Source: Collinsella aerofaciens (GTDB taxonomy: Bacteria > Actinomycetota > Coriobacteriia > Coriobacteriales > Coriobacteriaceae). Taken from it: 64,000 nt of DNA. The DNA lies in contig NZ_JADNJQ010000012.1 in NCBI RefSeq assembly GCF_015555045.1, positions 1 through 64,000 on the forward strand. The letters are read 5' to 3'. The notes below the pieces were generated by a model that made no database searches, was not told the origin of the DNA, and worked only from the letters and a program-made list of their open reading frames with translations. The position numbers and the translations under genes were made by a program. Shown in pieces: positions 29,478 through 38,711 of this stretch (positions are counted from its first letter, which is position 1; every line of letters starts with the position of its first letter).

Positions 29478-30467
29478 ATGGATCAGGACAAGACAACCGT
29501 GATGGGCGGCTACGGTTCCGCGCAGGCTGGCGATAGCGCCGATGCGACCCGCGTTGTTCCCAACCCCGGTTATGTCGACCCCGCCGCGACGCAGCCTTCT
29601 GCCGAGCCCACCCGGGTTATGGGCTATGGCGACACGGCGCAGGATTCTTACGCTGCATCTTCGCAAGGCCCCTATGGCAACGCAGCTCCGGATCCGTTTG
29701 ATTGCGCGCCGCAGGATTCTTATGCTGCCTCGACGCCGAATCCCTACGACAACCTGCCGCAGAATCCCATTCCGCAGCCTCAGCAGACGACGTATATGCC
29801 TCGCACGGCGCAGCCTCGCTACGAGTCGCGCGAGCCGTATCGCGAGTACCCCAAGTCGATTCCGCAATATGGCGAGGACGAGGAGAAGAGGCCGTCGCGT
29901 TCGTCGAGCGCGATCAAGAAGATCCTCATCGTACTGGCGATCTTCTTTGCGCTGTCGGTTGTGTTTGCCATCGTGTCGGGCATGCTCAACAAGCGAGGGA
30001 GTTCAACGGCCGATGCCACTGCCGAGCAAACCGAGCCCGCCTCGTCTAGCACCGTTGATTTGAGCGATATCCCGGGGCAGTACTGGTCCAACGCCAAGAA
30101 GATCCTCAAGTCGCGCGGCGCCGATCTTTCGAATGCCGTGGTCCTGACTGATGATGGCTCAACGCCCGTCGTCGATGCCAACTGGGTCGTTACTTCTGCC
30201 TACTATAACGACAGCGGCAACCTCGAAATTCAACTCACGCACAAGAACAGCTCGGGCAACTCGTCCGGCGGCCAAAGCGGTACCGATAGCTCGAGCTCCA
30301 ATACGCTGGAGGACTTGAGCAACAAGGCACAGGAGTTGGGAGACAAGGCGCAAGAGCTGGGCGACACGGCACAAAACCTGGGCGATACCGCGCAGAACTT
30401 GGGCGGCATGGCGACGGATGCCTGGAACGCCCTGCAAAACGGCATCTCGGGCGCGCAGGGAAACTAG
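29478..30467 (+). CDS. Single-pass membrane protein with TxV motifs, PASTA-like domain and heptads
   Basis: The 329-residue protein is not a named family. The N-terminal cytoplasmic region (1-145) is Pro/Gln/Tyr-rich, with three related threonine motifs DKTTVMG, DATRVVP and EPTRVMG, and a QDSYAAS repeat. One membrane helix follows (about 151-172, KILIVLAIFFALSVVFAIV). Outside, residues about 196-255 (IPGQYWSNAKKILKSRG to LEIQLTHK) look like a PASTA-type fold. The tail holds four heptads of the AQELGDK/AQNLGDT kind. The threonine motifs look like FHA-docking or Ser/Thr-kinase targets, which would fit a cell-envelope signalling role; this is inference. Confidence 0.7.
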   Translation: MDQDKTTVMGGYGSAQAGDSADATRVVPNPGYVDPAATQPSAEPTRVMGYGDTAQDSYAASSQGPYGNAAPDPFDCAPQDSYAASTPNPYDNLPQNPIPQPQQTTYMPRTAQPRYESREPYREYPKSIPQYGEDEEKRPSRSSSAIKKILIVLAIFFALSVVFAIVSGMLNKRGSSTADATAEQTEPASSSTVDLSDIPGQYWSNAKKILKSRGADLSNAVVLTDDGSTPVVDANWVVTSAYYNDSGNLEIQLTHKNSSGNSSGGQSGTDSSSSNTLEDLSNKAQELGDKAQELGDTAQNLGDTAQNLGGMATDAWNALQNGISGAQGN

Positions 30468-30485
30468 CGGACGAGCGGAGCGGGG

Positions 30486-31667
30486 CTAAAGCTGTTCGGC
30501 CGGACGCTCGGGCGAACTAAAGCCCGAATCAAACGTGACGACGCACGAGACGTCGGGCCGGCGCTCGTGCACGATGCGCGTGACGAGCTCCAGCAGTTCC
30601 TCGTCGGATATGTCAAAGCCGTCGGGACGCACCAGGTCAAACGAAACGAACCCGTCGTGCTCGTGCAGGTCGTGGATGGAGAGCGCGGGATCGATCTGCA
30701 TGACGCCGCGCTTGACCCAGCCGCGCAGGTCGTCGCCGGTGGTGGCGATGGGGTCGCAGTGCAGCGTGATGCCGATGCCCATCTGGCGCTTGATGTCGTG
30801 CTCGATGGTGTCCAGGATCTCGTGGTGTTCAAACGCGTCGCCCTCGCCGGGCATCTCTACGTGGGCGCTGGCAAACTGACGGCCGGGGCCGTAGTCGTGC
30901 ACCATGAGGTCGTGCGTACCCAAGACCTGCGGATAGGACATGATCTTGTCGCGGATTGCCTGGACGAGCTTGGGGTCGGGCGCTTGCCCCAGCAACGGGC
31001 TGATGGCGTCGCGCACTAGGCCCATGCCGCTGATGCAGATGAAGATGCCCACACCCAGGCCTGCCCAGCCATCGAGGTCAAAGCCTGTCGTCTGCGAAAT
31101 AAGCGCCGCCACCAAGACCGAGCCCGAGGTGATGACGTCGTTTTTGGAGTCCTGTGCCGTGGCGATGAGCGTCTCCGAGTCGATGCGATCGCCCAGCGTG
31201 CGGTTGAACGCTGCCATCCAGAGCTTAACGAGCATGGACAAGACGAGGGCGGCTAAGGAGAGCACCGAATATGCAGTGGGGGAAGGCTTGATGATCTTAG
31301 TGACCGACTCGAGGATCAGATTGATGCCGACGGCGCAAACCAGGACGGCGACGAACAGGCCGGCTAGGTACTCATAGCGACCGTGGCCATAGGGGTGACC
31401 TTCGTCTGCCGGGCGGCTGGCAAGGCGGAACCCGAGCAGACTCACGATGTTGCTCGAGGCATCGGAGAGGTTGTTGAAAGCGTCGGCGATGAGGGAGACG
31501 GAGCCGGCGAGCAGGCCCGCGATGCCCTTGGCCAAGCACAGGGTGATGTTGAGGCCAATGCAGACGAGGCTTGCGGAAAAGCCCGCGTTGGTGCGGCAAG
31601 ATGCATCGACCGGCTCGCTCTCGCTGCCGGGAACAAGCGTATGTACCAGCCGATTTACAAATAGCAT
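30486..31667 (-). CDS. Cation diffusion facilitator metal transporter
   Basis: The 393-residue protein is a CDF (ZnT-like) exporter of Zn, Mn or Fe from the cytoplasm. The first metal site is in SLIADAFNNLSD (Asp62, Asn66, Asp69), followed by HPYGHGRYEY (91-100), and the second site region reads ATAQDSKNDVITS. Five to six membrane helices precede a C-terminal cytoplasmic metal-sensing domain (about 205-393), which is longer than usual with a second ferredoxin-like part. The Asp-rich second site (D..D instead of H..D) is more usual in Mn or Fe exporters. I start at 31667 because GTGAGGA precedes it; an in-frame ATG at 31688 is possible. Confidence 0.88.
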   Translation of the reverse strand: MLFVNRLVHTLVPGSESEPVDASCRTNAGFSASLVCIGLNITLCLAKGIAGLLAGSVSLIADAFNNLSDASSNIVSLLGFRLASRPADEGHPYGHGRYEYLAGLFVAVLVCAVGINLILESVTKIIKPSPTAYSVLSLAALVLSMLVKLWMAAFNRTLGDRIDSETLIATAQDSKNDVITSGSVLVAALISQTTGFDLDGWAGLGVGIFICISGMGLVRDAISPLLGQAPDPKLVQAIRDKIMSYPQVLGTHDLMVHDYGPGRQFASAHVEMPGEGDAFEHHEILDTIEHDIKRQMGIGITLHCDPIATTGDDLRGWVKRGVMQIDPALSIHDLHEHDGFVSFDLVRPDGFDISDEELLELVTRIVHERRPDVSCVVTFDSGFSSPERPAEQL

Positions 31668-31885
31668 AGCGGTCGTCCTCACAATCATGTTTAAGGGGAT
31701 AGTGTAGCTCGCGCGGGGGCGCCGTGCACCGATGCTCAGAAAATGCAGCAATAGTCTGCCGGTGCTAACGAGCGAGCCTTCTCGTCTGCCTGGGTGGTCC
31801 ATTTTGGGCCACATGGGTATGGGCATGTGCCTGTTTGCTCGACATACTTAATGTCGACAGCCCCTGTGCAAAGGAGGACGTTTCC

Positions 31886-33223
31886 ATGGACGAGATGTTT
31901 GCCATTAAATGTCAAAACTGCGGCGGCCCTATGTACTCGCACCAAGCTAAGCGCAGCTTTGAGTGCGCTTATTGCGGTGCGGTCATTCCGTGGCAGGCGG
32001 ACGCCGGAGAGCCCAAGAGCGCTTTGGGCATTCGCCATACGCCGTTGACGGTAGTGGATGGACTGCTCAAGCTCACGCATGTGTCGCAACTCGAGCGCCC
32101 GGAGGACCCGGACTGGTATTTCTTCAATTCGCACTGGCGCAATCAGTCGGTCCTGGAACATCTGCTGTGGGAGGACCGCGGCACGGCGCAGGAGTTCCAA
32201 GAAGCGACGCACGTGAGCATTCCTTGTCCCTTCTGCGGAGCGTCCTTTGAGGGCGAGTCAACGCAGCGTGTGTTTGAGTGCCCGTCCTGCGGCAACAAGA
32301 TCGGCATTGCCGACCTGCTCAAGCCCGGTACCTTCAGCAAGCGTCTGACCATGGGCGTGGGTGCAGAGTATGTGCCGGAGCAGGGTATTCCCTGCGAAAT
32401 CTCGCCGCAGCAGGCACGTGCCAACGCGCTGCAGCTGGTGCGCCAGTATCCGGATGCCTTTGCCGGGCACGACGTGGAAGACGCGATCCAAAACGACATG
32501 ATGCTCTTCTATTTCCCCATGGCGCTGGCGGACTTGCGCATGATGGCGAGCTTCCCGGGCAAGGGCCTGAGCAAGGAGGCCTTGGTGTACTACGAGGTGC
32601 TCGACTGGGCATACCCCAGGGCAAACTACCTGGACGTTCGCCTCATGGGCATTTTGGAGCCGTGGGACTTTGCCAAGGTCGGTCCGTTCGATCCCGCCAT
32701 GCAGGAAGGTGACTTTCGCGTTGTCTCAGTCGATGCGTCTACCAAGGACCAGGTGGTCATTGATAAGTTGGCGCTCGACGTTGCGGGCAACGACGCCGAG
32801 GCTGTACTGGGGCTCAATAAAAAGAGCATTCGCATGTGGGCGCGCAAGGCCCGCAAACATAAGGACGGCCTGGTGATGGTGCCGGTCTACTTTGTCGATC
32901 GTCCGGCGACAGACGGCCGCGATGGCGAGCAGGTGCGCATTGCCGTAAACGGCCAGACGGGCCGCGCGGCCGCGGTGGTGTTTAGCGACAAGCGCGAAAC
33001 GCATATCGTGGCGCCGCTCAGCCCGAGCCTGCATCTGTCCGGTGAGAGCACCGTGCACGCCACGCCCGTCGAGGTCAAATACGTTAAATCGCCCTTCCTG
33101 TACCAGATCGTGCGCCGTGGAGGCGGCGAGCAACCGCGCCAGGTTGCAGCCGCCGTCGAGGGTTCCTACCGAGAGGAGAAGCCCAAACGCCGCGGTCTGC
33201 TGGGTGCGCTATTTGGGAAGTAG
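31886..33223 (+). CDS. Protein with two zinc ribbons, function unknown
   Basis: The 445-residue protein has two four-cysteine zinc ribbons: Cys9, 12, 27, 30 (CQNCGG, CAYCGA) and Cys114, 117, 132, 135 (CPFCGA, CPSCGN). The rest (about 145-430) is a mixed alpha/beta region with no motif I recognise, ending in a basic tail (EEKPKRRGLL). No membrane helix is seen. The ATG at 31886 has AAGGAGG nine bases upstream. It is divergent from the CDF exporter with about 220 bases between, so a link to metal handling is conceivable but unproven. Confidence 0.72.
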   Translation: MDEMFAIKCQNCGGPMYSHQAKRSFECAYCGAVIPWQADAGEPKSALGIRHTPLTVVDGLLKLTHVSQLERPEDPDWYFFNSHWRNQSVLEHLLWEDRGTAQEFQEATHVSIPCPFCGASFEGESTQRVFECPSCGNKIGIADLLKPGTFSKRLTMGVGAEYVPEQGIPCEISPQQARANALQLVRQYPDAFAGHDVEDAIQNDMMLFYFPMALADLRMMASFPGKGLSKEALVYYEVLDWAYPRANYLDVRLMGILEPWDFAKVGPFDPAMQEGDFRVVSVDASTKDQVVIDKLALDVAGNDAEAVLGLNKKSIRMWARKARKHKDGLVMVPVYFVDRPATDGRDGEQVRIAVNGQTGRAAAVVFSDKRETHIVAPLSPSLHLSGESTVHATPVEVKYVKSPFLYQIVRRGGGEQPRQVAAAVEGSYREEKPKRRGLLGALFGK

Positions 33224-33320
33224 GGGAGTAGCACCGGTTGTTGCCGTAAGGTGATGGCCGGGGGTGCGGGGCAGCTCTCAGGAGTGCGGGCTGCCGTCTG
33301 ATTGTTTGAGGGTGCCAGAT

Positions 33321-33475
33321 GTAAATAAACAGTGGAGCGGCTGCAAAAGAGCCTCCTCACTGGGTAAAATCAGGTTGTGCCGCGGAACCCGCTCCTCAGC
33401 TAGTCACACTTCGGAAGCGCGGGCAACGCAGGTATTATCGTCTAAAGGGCCGGCTGCAACCGGCCCTTTTCTGTG
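33321..33475 (+). ncRNA. Candidate structured small RNA ending in a terminator
   Basis: In a 425-base gap without a credible gene, the segment has paired regions (GGAGCGG at 33334-33340 with CCGCTCC at 33389-33395, and a small CTTCGGAAG hairpin near 33409). It ends in a strong intrinsic terminator, stem 33447-33453 with 33460-33466, then TTTT. No upstream gene on this strand lies within about 220 bases of the terminator, which suggests an independent transcript. A 6S-like or regulatory RNA is possible; the family is not recognised. Confidence 0.3.
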
Positions 33476-33648
33476 GCAGCCAATGGACCCACATCAGACG
33501 AAGGCCGCGTCTTTGCCTGTCAGGTCACGCTCGCCAGCCACGGCTAGAATGTCGTTGCCGGCGTCCATGACCGGTATTGTTTCGTAGCGTGCGTCGCAAC
33601 CGCGAGTGCGCCTGCGACGGCTGCGGTGGCTTCGGTCGCAACGTGCTG

Positions 33649-34698
33649 CTACCCTTGCGTTTCGCCATTGGTCGCTTCGTTGATGGCGCGGTACTCGGCA
33701 CTCAGCTCGCGCGCCAGCTCTTCCTTGCTTGGAAGATACGGCAGGTATTTGGCGGCAAACACTTGGTCGTTGTCTTCGGGCAGCGTGTACTCGACAATCG
33801 AATCGCTTTTGTCCGCGCAGAGCACGATGCCTATGGGCGGATTGTCGCCTTCGTTCATGAGCTCGCGCGTGTAGTAGTTCACATACATTTGCATCTGGCC
33901 CAGGTCCTGATGCGTAAGGTCGTCCGTCTTAAGGTCGATGAGCACGAAGCAGCGCATCAGATAGTTGTAAAAAACAAGGTCAATATAGAAATGGCGCCCA
34001 TCAAAGGTGATGCGCTTTTGGCGCGCCTCGAAAGCGAAACCACGGCCAAGCTCCAGCAGGAACTTCTGAAGATGCGTGATGAGCGCCTGCTCTAGATCGC
34101 TCTCGCGAAACGCAGTATCGTCCGAGAAACCTAAAAACTCCAGTACATATGGGTCGCGGATGATATCCTCGGGGCGACGAGCCGGGGCGCTCTTTTGGAT
34201 TTCCTGGGTGACGGCCTCCTTGTCCTTGCTGGCAAGTAGGCGCTCGCGGAACATGGTGTTGATCTGGCGTTCGAGCTGACGCGTGCTCCAACGAGAATCG
34301 GCGCATTCGTTCATGTACCATGTTCGAGCATCAGGGTCGGTTATACGCGATAACCTGCGGTAATGTGTCCAATTCAATTCGGAACGCAGCGCGTTCCGGA
34401 TTGGGAACGCAAGATAAAACTGACGCATGTATCTTAAGCTTCTGGCGTTGAAGCCTCTGCCAAAATCCTTAGTCAATCTAACGGCAAGTTCGTCGATCAG
34501 TGCATCGCCATACTTGGCGCGCTCCTCTCCGCCCTGTTCATCAACAATACTCTTGCCGATCTCCCAATATGCCTCAACCATCGCAAAGTTAACGGCGGTA
34601 TAGGCCTTGTCGCGAGCGGCGTTGAGAATCGAGGAGACCTGCTTGTAAAAACCTTCGGGCACGATTGCCGATTCTCCACGGTTTACTAGTTCACCCAT
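33649..34698 (-). CDS. DUF1016/YhcG-type PD-(D/E)XK nuclease domain protein
   Basis: The 349-residue protein matches the YhcG (DUF1016) family. It has an N-terminal helical DNA-binding-like domain (AYWEIGKSIVDEQ, FGRGFNARSLRYMRQFY) and a C-terminal PDDEXK-like nuclease domain (FEARQKRITFDGRHFYIDL, then VLIDLKTDDLTHQDLGQM). Family members are scattered by transfer and often sit beside restriction or toxin genes; here there is no partner, so it is an isolated accessory gene. GTG 34701 and ATG 34698 are both possible starts. Its base composition is lower in G+C than the flanking housekeeping genes. Confidence 0.85.
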   Translation of the reverse strand: MGELVNRGESAIVPEGFYKQVSSILNAARDKAYTAVNFAMVEAYWEIGKSIVDEQGGEERAKYGDALIDELAVRLTKDFGRGFNARSLRYMRQFYLAFPIRNALRSELNWTHYRRLSRITDPDARTWYMNECADSRWSTRQLERQINTMFRERLLASKDKEAVTQEIQKSAPARRPEDIIRDPYVLEFLGFSDDTAFRESDLEQALITHLQKFLLELGRGFAFEARQKRITFDGRHFYIDLVFYNYLMRCFVLIDLKTDDLTHQDLGQMQMYVNYYTRELMNEGDNPPIGIVLCADKSDSIVEYTLPEDNDQVFAAKYLPYLPSKEELARELSAEYRAINEATNGETQG

Positions 34699-34866
34699 CA
34701 CTGTCGCCCCACTTTCCTCTTGTGGAATGCATCTTTAACGCATTTAGTTTAAAGCCTCGCGCGGGCACGAATTGCTATGTTGTCTGGCACCTTCGCATGG
34801 GAGCCTTGCGGTGGTTAAAATGTGACCATAGAGGCAGTTTTAGCGAACCCCGCGGGAGTGACGCGT

Positions 34867-35136
34867 ATGGACAACAACACGCTGCTGTTCCAGGACAAAG
34901 GTTCGGGTAGGTTTAAAGACGTCAAGATCTACCCTAACCGCATCGAGGTGCTCAAGAAGGGCACTTTTGGTGGCAAGCACACCGAGATTGTTTATCTTAA
35001 GGACATTACGGGGGTCAGCAGGATCAAGGGCCGCGACGTTTTCCTACGTAACAGGCTGTTGACTGCCTGTGTCTTTAGTCTGAGCAGCCGCTCCCAAGCT
35101 CAGGAGTTCGTGAATGCGCTGAACATGGTGATGTAG
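34867..35136 (+). CDS. Small PH-like domain protein
   Basis: The 89-residue soluble protein is made of alternating strands (TLLFQDKG, DVKIYPNRIEVL, TEIVYLKDITGV) and a final helix (SQAQEFVNALNMV). This is the layout of bacterial PH-like domains, but the assignment is by pattern only. I chose the ATG at 34867 with GGGAG nine bases upstream; a GTG at 34822 would add 15 residues. It converges on the PI-PLC-like gene across a shared terminator. Confidence 0.6.
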   Translation: MDNNTLLFQDKGSGRFKDVKIYPNRIEVLKKGTFGGKHTEIVYLKDITGVSRIKGRDVFLRNRLLTACVFSLSSRSQAQEFVNALNMVM

Positions 35137-35168
35137 CCGATAACGGTGTTCGGGCTAAGGTAAAAATC

Positions 35169-35195
35169 GGGGCGCAGAACGGTATTCTGCGCCCC
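35169..35195. terminator. Bidirectional terminator
   Basis: A perfect 11-bp stem (35169-35179 with 35185-35195) and 5-nt loop lies between two convergent genes. Confidence 0.75.
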
Positions 35196-35232
35196 CCCCA
35201 ATTGAGTCGATGTGTCTAAAAGGCGGGCTTGC

Positions 35233-37728
35233 CTATTCGCTGTCGTCCCCAACGTTTTCGCGGTCATTGGCAAGCATCGCCGCGCCGGCGACCGTTGTCG
35301 CCACGGCGGCGGCAGCGAGCCCGGCGGCAACGCCAGAGCCGTCGCCCGTGTCGGCGAGTTTTCCGGTCGAGCCCTTGCTCTTGTTGCCGCCGCCGTTCTT
35401 GTCGGCGCCGTCTGCGTTGGAACCCGTGCCGCTACCGGTGCCTCCTGCACTGCCCGAGGCCGCTACGGTAAAGCTTGCGGCTCCATCGCTGGCGAGCGTG
35501 TAGCTCTGCGCCGCGTCGCCCAAGAGACCGTTCACGCGCACCCAGTACGTTCCCGCGGTAAATGCCTCGCCCTCGGCCATCGCCGTTCCCGGAGCGCCGT
35601 TCGCGTCGTGCACAAACTCGAGCTGGGCCGTGCAGGCATCGGTTTCGAGCTTGCCCTCGAGTGATGCCGCAATCTTGGCGCGCACGTCTTCGCCGGCCTT
35701 AAGGCCTTCGAGTCCCTCAAAATGGGGCGTCAGCGCGCGTGGATCGATATCGATGGGCACGGAGCCCCGCAGCTCCGTAACGGTCTCGTTGCCCAAGGCG
35801 TCGACATCCACATATTCGATGGCAAACGCATGGCCCGAAGCTGCCACGTTGAGTACGTTGCTGCTGTCGACGAGGCGGAAATGACCCTCGCCAACGGTCT
35901 TGCCGTCCTGGAATGAGGCATCGCTCAGCGAGTCGCCGTACGTCATGCGCATGCGGGTCGGGAGATAGTACGGGAGATAGTACGAAGCCGTCTGCTTGTG
36001 CTCCGTATCGTAATTGCGCTGGTAGATGCTCCGGGCCAGCGCCGCATCAACAAAGTCGGATGCGATGATGCCAATGTGCTTGAGGTAATCTGACTTTGTA
36101 TCCTCGATGCCGCTGGGATTGATGTACGGGCTCTTATACAGATGCTCGTTGACTACTCGTGCCGAGGTAAAAGGATTGCCTCCGTGCGACAAGCCCGTGC
36201 AGCTGGTGTAGTTGATAGACCAGCAACGCTCCAGGACTTTCTCCTTGGCCCCGTTATCGTCCTCGACATCTACCTCGTTGCGCGTGCGCCCGGTCGTTTC
36301 CTTCAGCGCATTATCGACCCAGCTGAGCTTGTCGGTTCCCGTGAGTTTGTACTTGTCCTGGGCGTATACCTTGGTGCAATAGGGCTCTTTGTCGCCTGTT
36401 TCCCCCGCGGCTTCAAAGCCCCGCGCGTCTTGGACGAGGCACATGGAACTGCTGTCGGTGTGCGCTGCGATTTTGTTATCCCATTCGGTGAGGTCGAGTC
36501 CCCACGTGTGGCCGCTTACGCTGTCGCCGTCGAGTCCAAATCGACGTAGCAGGACGATCTTTCCGCGCACCTCGCCCAGTGTGGGAACGCGGCTCGACGT
36601 ATAGAACAGTTTGGGGTTGTCGTCCAAAACCTTGGCGAAAGCCGTCGTAACACTTTCGTCGGTAGCCTCGTCGTTGCCTCGTGATACAAGCATGATGAGC
36701 GCTTCTGTCGGGTTTTCGTTCAAAAACGTTTTGAAGTAGCCTATGACATCGGAAAGATGCAAAAAGTACGCGTCTTTTTTGAGCAGGTAGTACATCCCAT
36801 GGTCGATGCCAGGGTTGTTGCCCTTTCCGAGACGGATATCAAAATAGCGAATGCCTTCGAGCAGCTGCGTGGGAATGTAATCCTGCTGGCATTTTACTTG
36901 CGAGGATTGGGGCTCAGTGTCGTTGTCCACGCTGCAGGTGCCCGAATCGTGCGTGCCCGGGATGCTCAGCTCGTCGAGGAACTTGTTGTCGTCGACGTAT
37001 TTCATCCAACATGGTCCGTCGACGTAGCTGCTGTACGTAATCCAGTCGAGGCTGCTAACCGTGGCATCGTTCTTTTTCATGTCGTAACCGATAAGTTCGA
37101 GCTCCCACGGAATGCTCTTACTCTTACTCTTATGGCAGATCTTATTGTTGTCCTGGTCTTCGCCGTTCGATTCTATTGCCAGGTACTTAATGTCTTTTTT
37201 CTCGGTTTCTTTCTCGACCGTGCGGTCTCGGATGATATAGGTTCCGTTTGATTGACGCTCGAACGCAAAAGAGCGACTGGGCTTGCCGTCATGCTCGCCA
37301 CTCCATACGTGGATGACCTTTCCGTCTTTGTCCGAGTCGCCATCGACCGACCAAATGCTGTAGCCCGTCTTTTTATGCTCTTCGAAATTGAGCAAGGTGC
37401 GGATAGCATACCAGTTTGTATCGTCATTCTTGGTCGTTACGTTCTCAAGGATGAGCTTGCTGGACGTGCCGTCATTAAACAGATGGCAGACGTTGCCGAT
37501 GACGTTGCCGTCTTCGTTAACGCTTGCGGTACGAAAATAGCCCGCGGGGCGAAGGCGAATGACGAAATTGTTGAGGCTGACCGACGCTGTGGCAGCGTCG
37601 TCTGCAAATGCCGCTCGTGGGCCAATGCCCAATGCCGCGGTTTCGGGCAGGCTTGCAAGTGGCGACAACGCCGCGAGTCCAAGGCCCAACGTAAATGCTC
37701 GGCGGCTGATGGCGTGGTGTTCGGTCAT
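35233..37728 (-). CDS. Secreted wall-anchored PI-PLC-like phosphodiesterase with ricin-like domain
   Basis: The 831-residue protein starts with a Tat-like signal (SRRAFTLGL, likely cleaved after AFA near residue 41). Residues about 45-230 look like a ricin-type lectin domain (WYAIRTLLN, GTYIIRDR, YLAIES, WELELIGYD). A PI-specific phospholipase C X domain follows, with His260 in SIPGTHDSG and His310 in GIDHGMYY; the 50-residue spacing equals His32-His82 of the Bacillus enzyme. RYFDIRLG lies between. Later beta domains lead to a Gly/Ser/Lys linker, then LADTGD near 790, a hydrophobic stretch and a charged end, resembling an LAxTG sortase signal. It could release lipid-anchored glycoproteins or cleave inositol lipids outside the cell. 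Base composition is lower in G+C than neighbouring genes. Confidence 0.82.
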   Translation of the reverse strand: MTEHHAISRRAFTLGLGLAALSPLASLPETAALGIGPRAAFADDAATASVSLNNFVIRLRPAGYFRTASVNEDGNVIGNVCHLFNDGTSSKLILENVTTKNDDTNWYAIRTLLNFEEHKKTGYSIWSVDGDSDKDGKVIHVWSGEHDGKPSRSFAFERQSNGTYIIRDRTVEKETEKKDIKYLAIESNGEDQDNNKICHKSKSKSIPWELELIGYDMKKNDATVSSLDWITYSSYVDGPCWMKYVDDNKFLDELSIPGTHDSGTCSVDNDTEPQSSQVKCQQDYIPTQLLEGIRYFDIRLGKGNNPGIDHGMYYLLKKDAYFLHLSDVIGYFKTFLNENPTEALIMLVSRGNDEATDESVTTAFAKVLDDNPKLFYTSSRVPTLGEVRGKIVLLRRFGLDGDSVSGHTWGLDLTEWDNKIAAHTDSSSMCLVQDARGFEAAGETGDKEPYCTKVYAQDKYKLTGTDKLSWVDNALKETTGRTRNEVDVEDDNGAKEKVLERCWSINYTSCTGLSHGGNPFTSARVVNEHLYKSPYINPSGIEDTKSDYLKHIGIIASDFVDAALARSIYQRNYDTEHKQTASYYLPYYLPTRMRMTYGDSLSDASFQDGKTVGEGHFRLVDSSNVLNVAASGHAFAIEYVDVDALGNETVTELRGSVPIDIDPRALTPHFEGLEGLKAGEDVRAKIAASLEGKLETDACTAQLEFVHDANGAPGTAMAEGEAFTAGTYWVRVNGLLGDAAQSYTLASDGAASFTVAASGSAGGTGSGTGSNADGADKNGGGNKSKGSTGKLADTGDGSGVAAGLAAAAVATTVAGAAMLANDRENVGDDSE

Positions 37729-37931
37729 AACTTCTCCATTCGTAGAGTGCGGTTATGCGATAGTTTTGGTCACTATACTGCTCAGATGTTTAAAGATGCT
37801 GGTTTAATTGTCTGCGCGGCGCAATAAATCGGCGGGCGGACGTGTTGGGGTGTTTGTCGTTTTCGTACTGTTGCTACATTTGGAGCGGTTCCGGCGTCCG
37901 GCATCCTCGCGTTCGTTGGCTACCGGCATAA

Positions 37932-37962
37932 GAAAGGGAGGGTCGGTTTACCGGCCCTCCCT
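37932..37962 (-). terminator. Terminator of the first lipoprotein gene
   Basis: Arms 37935-37946 and 37951-37962 form a 12-bp stem with one wobble. On the minus strand it runs into TTTCTT. It lies about 70 bases after the lipoprotein stop codon. Confidence 0.7.
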
Positions 37963-38033
37963 GGGTACGAAGCGCTGGGGTACCGCCGCTTGTTAGCACT
38001 GCGCCCGTGTTTCCCGCTGCGCTCGCCAGTTAC

Positions 38034-38639
38034 TTAGCGCTTGATCTCGATATCGTCGAGCTTGACGTCCATGGCCTCGGTCTTGGCCTCGGCGATGTCG
38101 TCGGCAAATTCCAGAGACTTCATCATGGTCTCGACGGCGTCCTTGTGTTCCTCGACGTTGTCGATACGCACGTAGACGCTGCCGCCGCCTGATTCGATGA
38201 AGTACTCAGTCGTCACGCCGCCCGAGTGCGTGAAGTAGGCGCTGCGCCAGGTCTTGCCGTTGTACTTAACGGGATCGCTCTCGGTCCATCCAGAGTTGGC
38301 CTTCCACTTTGCCTCGTAGTCGAACAGCTCGTCGGCGTTCTTGTCAGGATCGAAGACGGGGATGAAGCGATCGCTGGCGTGCTCGCTCTCGGTGAACTTG
38401 AACTGGGCCCTGTCGGCGGTGTCGCCTGCGACGTCCGTGATCTCGACGCCCTCGGGCACCTCGACTTTAAACCAAATGAAGTCAGTCCTCATATCCACGG
38501 CTGGCTTTTCCGCTCCACCGCCACCGCCACCGCCACCGCCGCTGCCGGTAGCGCCGCCGCTGCCACCGCAGCCCACCAGGGCAACTGCGGCAAAGAGACT
38601 GATGCAGAGGGTGAGAATCGCAAAGGCCTTCTTTTTCAT
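38034..38639 (-). CDS. Lipoprotein, paralogue A of a tandem pair
   Basis: The 201-residue protein has a lipoprotein signal with the lipobox LVGC (Cys24), then a Gly-rich linker (a run of nine Gly). The folded part (about 48-190) holds FIWFKVEVPEGVEI, RFIPVFDPD, KYNGKTWRSAYFT and a SVYVRIDNVEEHKDAVETM segment. It shares all these landmarks with the next gene, so the two are duplicates. No family is recognised. An AGGAGG precedes the ATG. Each copy has its own terminator. Confidence 0.82.
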   Translation of the reverse strand: MKKKAFAILTLCISLFAAVALVGCGGSGGATGSGGGGGGGGGAEKPAVDMRTDFIWFKVEVPEGVEITDVAGDTADRAQFKFTESEHASDRFIPVFDPDKNADELFDYEAKWKANSGWTESDPVKYNGKTWRSAYFTHSGGVTTEYFIESGGGSVYVRIDNVEEHKDAVETMMKSLEFADDIAEAKTEAMDVKLDDIEIKR

Positions 38640-38711
38640 GGTCGTGTCCTCCTCGATCTGTAATCGTCCATGGGTTACCTGCCTTTACTGTACGCGTGGA
38701 CGGCTCCTTCG

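Noticed and set aside
33649..34698. Restriction-modification or defence island
   Set aside because: Only a single DUF1016 protein is present, with no methylase, specificity subunit or other defence gene beside it.
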